A program made the position numbers and the translations under genes. The notes beneath the pieces are model-generated. The model was not told the origin of the DNA and did no database searches. It saw only the letters and a list, made by a program, of their open reading frames with translations. DNA of 64,000 nucleotides. Origin: Ilyonectria destructans. Lineage: Eukaryota > Ascomycota > Sordariomycetes > Hypocreales > Nectriaceae. This document shows positions 53,818-62,400 of this stretch, piece by piece; position 1 is the first letter of the stretch, and every line of letters begins with the position of its first letter. Location: positions 2,108,001 to 2,172,000 of the forward strand of contig JAHEWK010000010.1 in NCBI GenBank assembly GCA_020740775.1, written 5' to 3'.

Positions 53818-55416
53818 TCAAGGTAGTTCTGCTCGAGGAGCTGAAGCTAAAGCATTGTCAGCTAGCTTTTGAGTGCGATAGAGTACTTTTTTACGTACGA
53901 ATCTCTCTTGCCCTCCAACTGGACTCTCTGGGATGCTCAGCACCGGACTTGCCCCGCAGTCGAGATGAACCTGAATCTTGTCTCTAAGCCGTAAGTAGAT
54001 TGCGAGGTGTGGTCGCTTATGATCAAGCTCCCCATCTAGCTGACCACCGAACTGAAGATCCCGGAGCTGTTGATCACACCAGTCTGTTGTTGTTGGGTCA
54101 AGAAGATCGTCTATATCGATAGAATCGACAGCGGCCATCATCTGGGCAAGCCCATCTCGAGCCGCAGGCCCTAGATGGACTGCCCAGTTCTCCACTTCGC
54201 TTGTATTATACAGATCCATTGGGATCCCGGCGACGAGATGCTCCCTATTCTTCTGTGGCCGGATGCGATGGCCGTTCCACATCTCCGTGAAGTCCGCAAC
54301 CTCTTGACGGATCATGGGTCCATAGAGAGCATACACCGCGATCTGGTGAGCAAGACGGTTTGGTTGGAAGAGGCCGCTATCAATCAGCTCGTGTGAGAAC
54401 GCGATCCAGCGCTGACTGACACCTTTAAGTAGCTTTTCCCACCAAGACTCGATCCGTTGGTTCGATGTGCTTGGGCCCCAGATATGACAGGAGCTCAGTC
54501 TCGCTCCCTGCCTATGGACTCGTTGGTCGTTATCATCGGTGGTATACCGAAACTCTGTCTGATCAAGGTCGGCGAGAATCGCCTGGGCTCCGGCCCAAAG
54601 AGGAGTCTCGATACCATGATCCGAGCGGGTGAAAAGGGGCCGGACCCCTGAGTACGACACGGTCCGTAGAAACTGTTTGAGTGAACTCAGCGCAGTCATG
54701 TTCCCCCTGCCGACATATATCCAGATGATGGCTCTCGAGTACGTGTCGATACAGGCGTAGATAGAGAAGCCGAAGTTCTTGAGCTTCTCGTACCCATCGA
54801 GAGACCACATGAAGTTAGGCCCAGGAACCTGGAAGTTCTTCCGGTGCTTCCAATCAGCAAGGCGTCTTTGTTCGGCCCGCTTCTTCCACTCTGGGTTCGT
54901 TTGGTACTCGCGATATAAGGTATTCTGGCCGACAAGGACGCCGGCACGGATGCGGACGTAGTGGTATAGATACCCCCTGCCAAATCCTCTGATGCTTGAA
55001 GATTGACGGTCGTCTTGGAAGAGGAACTCTCTTGCTTTTTGAATAGCATCCTGTCGTTCAGTCAGATCTCGGAAGCGCCGCTTCATGCCATGCTTCAGAC
55101 GATACTCCTGTACAGTCCGCTCGGAGATCTCGATGCCGCGTCGCTTGAGATCACGGACGATGGAAGTGTCGCTATATCCGTATCGGTAGAAGTAGCCTTT
55201 GATCAGCTCGACGAAGGTGTTGGTATCAATCTTTGAGTGAAGGGGGGAGTACTCCTGTGCACCCCATTCCGCTAACCTCCTTTTCAGGGTTCTGGCGTCG
55301 AGTACGTGCCCATCGTCGCGGAGATGGGCACATATAGTGTCAATGGATAGTCCTTCTCGCCGCTGCTCGAGGATCCAGTCCTTGACGCCCTCCAAGTCTT
55401 TACGGGGCCTCGGCAT
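53818..55416 (-). CDS. DDE integrase-core transposase
   Basis: 532-aa intronless transposase. The N-terminus has two helix-turn-helix-like regions (LSIDTICAHLRDDG... TLKRRLAEWG at about 24-52, and GYSDTSIVRDLKRRGIEISE at about 80-100) that would bind the element ends. The catalytic integrase core carries D207 (WSLDGYEKL), D266 (TRSDHGIET) and E323 (NQRIESWWEKL). FGFSIYACIDTYSRAIIWIY and IWGPSTSNQRIESWW are characteristic of a eukaryotic transposase family resembling bacterial IS3 integrases. All three acidic residues are intact and the reading frame is unbroken, so the protein could be active. The C-terminal 150 residues are of unknown function. It begins about 290 bp inside the right terminal repeat. 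Confidence 0.88.
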   Translation of the reverse strand: MPRPRKDLEGVKDWILEQRREGLSIDTICAHLRDDGHVLDARTLKRRLAEWGAQEYSPLHSKIDTNTFVELIKGYFYRYGYSDTSIVRDLKRRGIEISERTVQEYRLKHGMKRRFRDLTERQDAIQKAREFLFQDDRQSSSIRGFGRGYLYHYVRIRAGVLVGQNTLYREYQTNPEWKKRAEQRRLADWKHRKNFQVPGPNFMWSLDGYEKLKNFGFSIYACIDTYSRAIIWIYVGRGNMTALSSLKQFLRTVSYSGVRPLFTRSDHGIETPLWAGAQAILADLDQTEFRYTTDDNDQRVHRQGARLSSCHIWGPSTSNQRIESWWEKLLKGVSQRWIAFSHELIDSGLFQPNRLAHQIAVYALYGPMIRQEVADFTEMWNGHRIRPQKNREHLVAGIPMDLYNTSEVENWAVHLGPAARDGLAQMMAAVDSIDIDDLLDPTTTDWCDQQLRDLQFGGQLDGELDHKRPHLAIYLRLRDKIQVHLDCGASPVLSIPESPVGGQERFVRKKVLYRTQKLADNALASAPRAELP

Positions 55417-55673
55417 TGTACGAGACGCAGACCAGGGGTTCGAGATCGTGGTAGAGGTCGGAATTCATACCTCCTTCCAAGGCTTCCAGCTGCAATATCC
55501 CCCTCTGAACCGGCATTATCGGAGCTTCGGCGCCGATGGAATGGCATCAGCACCGCTTGGTATGGCATCAGCTTTGCTACATTGAAAACAGTGCGCTATC
55601 ATATCAATACTGTAGCCCCATATAAAAACGCCGAAAGCCTATGTGCGAAATAGCTCCAGTCATTTTCGTACAT

Positions 55674-55707
55674 GGTTTTGTCACCCATGTGGTAATGTGC
55701 GACCGTA
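55674..55707 (-). repeat. Right terminal inverted repeat
   Basis: Inverse of the left repeat. The six bases CATGTG directly beyond it duplicate those before the left repeat. Confidence 0.9.
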
Positions 55708-55724
55708 CATGTGCGCCAGGAGCC

Positions 55725-55738
55725 TACGGTCGCACATT
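55725..55738 (+). repeat. Orphan terminal-repeat fragment
   Basis: TACGGTCGCACATT, the first 14 bases of the transposon end, recurs 17 bp outside the right terminus in direct orientation. Confidence 0.7.
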
Positions 55739-55843
55739 GAATGAGTTATTTAATCATCACGAGTTCCCGGTCTTCGCGACCTCCACACCATATCAGGTGA
55801 ACTAGGTGTTTGCAACTTGAGTTGCGACAAATCTAATTTCGCC

Positions 55844-58800
55844 ATGGCAAAACGTCCGTCGGATACGCCCGTCGCCCTGCACAAGCCTTGGGGATATCTG
55901 GATCAGTCCTTCCCAAGCTTTCCACGCCTGACGCTCGGCGGTGTTCAATCAAGTGCCGATTCATCACGAAAAACGGGTCAGGCATACGTTGAACCGAAAT
56001 TCTTGAGCCTCAGGTCTTTGCCCGACGATGTGGAAGACATTGCGACTGTAGACGGGGATTACAGGGGGTGTTTCATAGCATCTGGTGGGTCTGGACACTC
56101 ATCTTCAACAGACGGACACAAGACTAAATAACCCTGGCAGAAACTAATGTCGACGGGCAAATAGTCTCAAAGAGACACTGCCTTTTATTTCCGATTCGCA
56201 AGGACGGTCATCTCATTGTTATCCTGCAGGACTTGTCCACCAACGGCTCCCTTCTCCATGTCAACGGGAAATATCTCGGGTTCCCAACAATGCGACAGCT
56301 CACTGCTGGAGATATCATTGCTATATCTCCTAACATTCTGCTCCGGTTCTCAGCAGGAGAAAACCCCCCTTACCGTTTTGAGAAAAGATACTCTCGCCTC
56401 GAGCTGTTAGGAAAAGGCCAGTTCGCAAAAGTTCACCGGTGCCGCTCAGGTGGGCGCGACTTTGCCGCTAAGTTTCTAGACACCCCTCAGGATACGCCGC
56501 TGGATGAAAAGCCGAACCTAATACTCTTGGGAATTCAACATCCGAATATAGCAGCCATTCGAGAAGCCTTTGACGAAGGTGGCCAGATGATTTATGTTAT
56601 GGAACTTATGCCAGGGAACTCGCTGTTCAACTTCGTCACATCAAAGCAAAAGTTAATGGAGACGGAAGCTCGCACGATATTCCGACAACTTTTCAGTGCT
56701 ATCCAATTTCTTGTAGGATGGACAATAAGCCCCTCCGCGTATGCTCTTGCTAAATATCGCAGCATTCACGCAATATTGTGCATCGCGACATCAAACCCGA
56801 AAGCATCCTCATGGCTAGTACGACTGGCCTTCAGGTAAAACTTGGCTGTTTCAACCTTGCTACGTATATCTCTCCCGGCAGTAAACTGGACAAGTTGTGC
56901 GGATCCCCGAGCTACGTAGCTCCCGAGATACTCCAGGATTCGAAGCATCGGCGCTACGGGAAAGCAGTAGACATATGGTCCTTGGGAGTTGTGATGTACA
57001 TCTGCCTCTGTGGCTTCCCCCCGTTCTCCGAGGAGCTTTACTCACAGGACTTTCCCTATACCTTGGAACAGCAAATTATGGACGGCAGATTTGACTACCC
57101 GTCACCGTATTGGGACTCTGTTAGCGACTCGGCTCGTAGGTCATTTGAGATTCCCTCTGTCAGATGACCTACTCACACTGATAGTTGGTTTTATTGATCG
57201 TATGCTTTGCGTTGACGCGGAGAAAAGACTCACCATAGAACAATGCTTGGCGCGTCATTGGCTTGCGTCCCGGGATGATTATTCTGCCTTGGAAAGAGCC
57301 CTTGAAGATGATGCCGATTCCGATCTTTCGGTCTTTCACGCACTTCTGCTGGAAAATAGCTCGAGTCCCGACACCTCATCGCAAGCAGAGAATCTGGAGA
57401 ATTTTGGCCCTGAAAATGATGCAGGCCTAATATTTGGTTTCCACGCTTCGCCACCCTCTCGTGGCATCAAGCAGTCTGGTCCCGACACCATAGCGTCGAA
57501 GAAATCGAAAGGCAAGGAAACCGAGGACCAGAGGATCTTGGGTATTAAGACAGAATATGACGAGAACATTTACACAAGCACCATCGACAAGAACCACCCC
57601 CAGTATCGGAAGCGGCTGGCTGCTGCGGAAAAGAAGGCTAGAGAAATTGAGCGCCCTGCGCATACCACCGTCCATGTCGCCGAAGAGACGCGTGCTGAAA
57701 CAGCCGCAAAACTAGATGAGCTGCCTGAAGAGGTTCAAGATGACTTTAAATTCAATGACATGGGTGTTCAGGGCTCCAGTTGGACTTTCACGGAAGGAGA
57801 AACAACCCCCGAATACCAGATCCCGTTGAAGATTGATGGGCACCCTGTTGTCATCCCAGTTCGCTATTACTATCCCCTGATGGCCATCTCGTCGCCTCCA
57901 CCAGATCCACATCCCCGAATCATCTCAACTCTTGACCCCTTACCAGACGACACGATTTCAGAGATATTCGCGACATTCACAGAAGCTGTCGGATTCTATC
58001 TCCTGGTCAATGGATATCTCCAAATCATTGTCCCCGAAGACTTTGACTACGAGAGCAGCATTTCAAGCCTGCCGGATCAGTTTGGTGGTCTGAAAGTTAG
58101 CTTCATTCCTCAATCTCTGTATCCAACAGCAGGTGATCCGGGGGCAACGGGAACAGCCTCCTCCATTACACAGTCTGCTTCCGGCATGGCGGGTGCGAGT
58201 TCAACAACAGCGACAGAAGAACCGTCAAACCAACCTCCAGCAACGATAAATCTGCCAATTAGACCATTAACGTCAACGCCCCCAGAAGGACTCGCTAATC
58301 AGGGGATAACTGCCAACTTTAAGGGTTCCCTTGGCAGTACTGTTCGAGCTGTGGTGAAGGGCAGCAAATCTAAGAATCTATTCGAGGGAAAGATCGGTGT
58401 GTTGGTTACTCCAGTCGGAGGTGATAACAGGAAATTCGCAACCGTACCGACGCATGTCTTTACAAGTGCATGCAATGTCCCAAAGATGAGCTCGACGGAA
58501 ATCACAGACTGGATTGACTTGGTGAGCGTTCAATCTACAAGTACCTCGACCGATGTAAGTATGATTAGGCTACATAATATTTTATCCCATCCGTTGCGCT
58601 TGGTTAACTCCTCCTTCCAGTTAGGAAATTTGGTGCAAGTTTTTGATCCTTGCCCTCAATCCTTTCCCATCGGATTTACCTCCGATGTCAGCCTTATTGA
58701 TGTAAGCCAGATTCCAGCCACACGGGTTCGTTCCCCCGCCGGGGCTGGACTTCCGATAATGCAGTGGTTGGATCAAAATAGCTGGAAGACGATCCAATAC

Positions 58801-59363
58801 AACTCCAGCAACCTATTTCTCCTGGATGGCGAGCCTAGGGAGGCAAAAAGCATCGGTATTGTAGACAGTCGTTGTCAGGTAAGAAACCGGCTTAGGCAGT
58901 TCTTCGCCTCCCCTTGATTTTGTATGGCCGGTCTTTTACAGCGTTCTTGCTAACTGAGCCGTTTGAGATCGTCGGCCAAGGCATATTCCTTAACCACCAA
59001 AATGCAAAACGTCGCTCAATTTTCAGTACTTGGTCCAGACCCTCGACGGACCCCAAAGATGATCTCAAGACCTGGGTCAGGTTGGTGGCCAAGTCAATAC
59101 TGTACCGCGTACGCCAGGATTTGCATGTCAGAGGCGGCCAGAGCGGCACCCCAGTTTGTGTACTAGACAACGGTGAGGAGAACAGTGTTTCACCAACTGC
59201 CAAGGTGGCCGGATTTGCGTCGTTTGTGCAAATGGTGTCGGATGTACAGAGATATGACCTGGAGGGGGATAAACTGTACAAGAGGCTGGAGGAGGGAAGG
59301 GTGGCGTTTTATGGTGCTTTCCAGGTTCCAAGGGAGTTACGAGATGAGTATCGTATCATCTAA
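55844..59363 (+). CDS. FHA - pseudokinase - trypsin-like protease fusion
   Basis: Five-exon model of about 1,093 aa: 55844-56084, 56165-56712, 56763-57135, 57164-58878 and 58959-59363. An FHA phosphothreonine-binding domain (about residues 25-145) shows SKRHC and DLSTNGSLLHVNG. A CAMK/RAD53-like kinase domain (about 150-430) has an intact Gly loop (LLGKGQFAKV), Lys (FAAKFL) and HRDIKP. However, the Mg-binding Asn is Ser (KPES) and DFG is CFN (LGCFNLA), so catalysis is doubtful. YVAPE and WSLGVVMY are kept. After a charged linker and a domain around 560-680, residues about 790-1060 form a chymotrypsin-like region with candidate H816 (PTHVF), D850 (STDVSMI) and S1021 (GGQSGTPV). The exon 3/4 join needs a 28-nt intron or marks a frameshift, and the exon 4/5 acceptor is tentative. 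The gene is convergent with the Tc-like gene, 135 bp away. Confidence 0.72.
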
Positions 59364-59498
59364 ATACTACCACTGGGCGTGGAATAATGTTCGTCACTAC
59401 TGTCACTAGAACTCATGAAAGAACTACATTGCATTATTCCGAGCCATAAACTAGGGAACTCAGGTCGTAAGAATCCGTCAAGGCTTCTTCAGCTCTTC

Positions 59499-62400
59499 CT
59501 ATTTCAGGAAATACCTAAAATAAATCAGGATATCCTGAATCTCACTGGCTTTCGACTTCTTGACCACCAACTTCCAGTCATTACCTGCGAGTTCAAACTT
59601 CATCCCCGAGCGTTTAAACACCGTCTTGTCGCCAAGCGGCGTTCTCCCCAAGGGAACAAGTTCACCCAACGCCTTGATGGTCACTTGGTCCTTCAGAGCA
59701 TCGTCCGCCTCCAAATTTCCACTGACAACAACTGACAGACTTTCAACCATGACAGTCTTTCCGCGGGCCCAGAACGGCAGTCGGGAGATCAAAGCGTCCT
59801 TTAGTTCTATTGACCCCTTGGATGTGGACCCAGGCTGGTTGAGAGCACCGCGGAAGGAATACCATTCATTGGAGAGTTCATTCTTCACATCCAAAAGCCC
59901 CCACAGCCCCTCAGATGCACCGAGCTGCTTCGCCTGGGCGCATGTGGAAGATAACGCGAGAGTTGCAGCACGCTTCAACATAGGGCCACCGTCCACCGCT
60001 GTGTATCTGAGATGTAGAACCACGTCCGAAATGGAGTTGTAGTCGAACTGGCGGACGGCGAGTGGCGGTAGCTCGAGCTTCCACGAGCTGATCGCGCCGG
60101 CTCCCTCGAAAGGCTGGAACTTTTGCGAATCCTCGCGGAAGCTGAGGTCGAACGTGCCACTGTCTTGCATCCCTGAGCTAATGGCAACTTGAGAAATGGG
60201 CACCGAATCGTTGCCGAAGTCTTCGTTGGACATGGAGCCCTGGAGATATCTCTCTGCATCTGACGCGGCAGCGTTGACACGATAGCGATGCTCCGTGAGT
60301 GACAGTGTAGCCGCCAGGGTCGTATACGGACCGATGATGCATGGAATAGAAACGCTGACAGACCGAAGTCGCCGCATGTAGTGGCCGGGGAAGTCAAGGT
60401 CAAAGAGCAGCTCGGGGAGAGTGAAGGTGGTCGTTCCCATCTCTCGTAGAGTGATCAGAGCCAAAGGGTCCAACTGACGCAACGACACAGTTTTGGTGAG
60501 CTCAAAGTCGTACGAGGGCTTCAGCAGGTAAGCAGACTCCAGTTGTCGCAAACTCATCTGCAACTGCTGCGCGGCGAGCAATCCATCATGTCCGCTGTCC
60601 CAATATCCTCCGGGACGGAGACCGACAAGTGGCGAAGGCCCCTTCTCAAACCGGAAAGCCCTCTCTGCTCGGCGGCACAGATCCGCAGTCAAGTTGTACA
60701 AGTCATAATGCATGGCGCGCAGTGAGTTTTCCATCCATGTGTAGAGTTTCTCACTTGTGTACTTAGACCGGTACCAAAGTTCAGTCTCGACAGCGTTGCT
60801 GATGTCCATGGTTTGGATCTCCACCTCCTTTGTGTGAATGTCGAGTCGTTTCCTTTGAATCTCTATTTGCTTGTCAATCGACTTGATTTCCTGACCCTTC
60901 AGATTGGCTTGCATTCGCCGCTCTTGAAGTTGCCGAGTCAAATTGCCGTAGCGAGCAGCCTGCGAGCCAACCTCGGATGCAATAATGGACAAAATCTTAA
61001 TAGTCTTCATCGTTCCGGAGACAGCTTCAGCTGCGTTGCCTGCGTCGGCTTTGACCGATATACCACAGCCCATGGGTTGCGTATTGGTGGTGACGTTGGG
61101 AATGGCACGCAACCCGCCAACGGCAGTCTCCATGCTCGCAGCCGCGATGTTCAACCCCATGGACGTGACGGAAGCTGCTGCCTCAGCAATCTCGGAGGGA
61201 GTCATTCGAGTGGGACCAACCGGCGCGTCGATGCTTTGTTCGAGATCGTCCCATTGCTGGTCAGGCTTGGGCACCTTGGTAAGTGGCTCGCCAATTAGCT
61301 GCAGGTAGTATTTCAGGTGGGCGACAGCAGAGTTCCTGTTCATCTCCATCGACTCTAACGTTTTGGTAATCTCTTCCCGTTGAATAGCCTTGAGATCCAG
61401 CTGCATTTTTTGCCTCACCGTGTCTTGCCGGGCCTTGAGTAGAGAGAATGCCTCGAAATCCTGCTTCTCCTTGGCCTGGAGGAACTGATCACCCATGCTG
61501 CGCAACTCAGAGCACAATTCAAGTGCCTTTCCAATAAGGAATGAAAAGCGCTGATATGGCATTGGACTGTCGCTATCATTCAACAGAGAGGATATGGCGC
61601 CAGTTCCGCCACCCTGGAGGGCCCGCGCCATCTGGCCTGGGTCAATATATGGCTCCATTATGGAATAGACAATCGGACGGCCATTGATATCCAGGTTGTT
61701 CCTTGTCTTGTAGAGTCTGTCGTTGACAAGAGTACGCAAAGCGTCATACTGCGGGTTGGGTGGCAGACAGAAATAGCTTGTTCGCAAGATGCCCAATATG
61801 CTGGACCCTTTCCTCATTTCTTCCGCTGTTTTTGGAGTCCCTCGTTTCTCGACTTCGCAGAGGAACGGGAAGTCAAGCTCCAACTCCACCATGTTTGACT
61901 TGCCCAGCGTCCTCCACGTCCTGACCTCAGGTTTGCCGAGTTTTGGCATCTTGGGAGGAGCTGGCCCCAAAACATGGGCTGCCTCGACGTACCGCTGGAT
62001 CGCCAGAGGCAAAGTCTCTAGGCTGCCCTGTCTGAAGTAGACATCGCCAGCCGAGACGAGGATTTGAATGTATTTCATGACAATCCATTTCATGTAGGCC
62101 TGTGGTCTTCCTCGGGCAGTGGCGTGCGTGATGCTAGGGTTGTTTCGTCGTTCCATTACAGCAACATCTAGATTTGTCTTGTCCGGCCAGTCTTTGAACT
62201 TGTCAATAAGGGCGTCCTTCATAGATGCTAGTTCTCTGAACGGCTTGAACTTCCAGCATGCCGTGCGATCGTCGCCAGAAGCAAGTGGTGATGCGGTGGG
62301 GTCGAAGATGAGTCGGGCAGCGCGAAGGGCGAGGTCAAACTGCTGAGTCGCGTGGAAGCGATCAACCGCCATCAGGATAGCGTGGAGCCCAAGTTCCCAA

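Larger units (their letters stand above)
52131..55707. mobile_element. DDE transposon with 34-bp TIRs (IS3EU-like)
   Basis: 3,577-bp cut-and-paste element. Its ends are inverted repeats starting TACGGTCGCACATT (52131-52164 and the complement of 55674-55707), matching at 33 of 34 positions. It is flanked on both sides by the six bases CATGTG (52125-52130 and 55708-55713), a perfect target duplication. It carries two convergent genes: a DDE integrase-core transposase (minus) and a second protein (plus). Integrase-like transposase, 6-bp duplication, two genes and TACGG-type ends agree with the eukaryotic IS3-related group called IS3EU; this family assignment is from memory and should be treated as provisional. 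Open frames and near-identical ends indicate a recent insertion. Confidence 0.85.
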
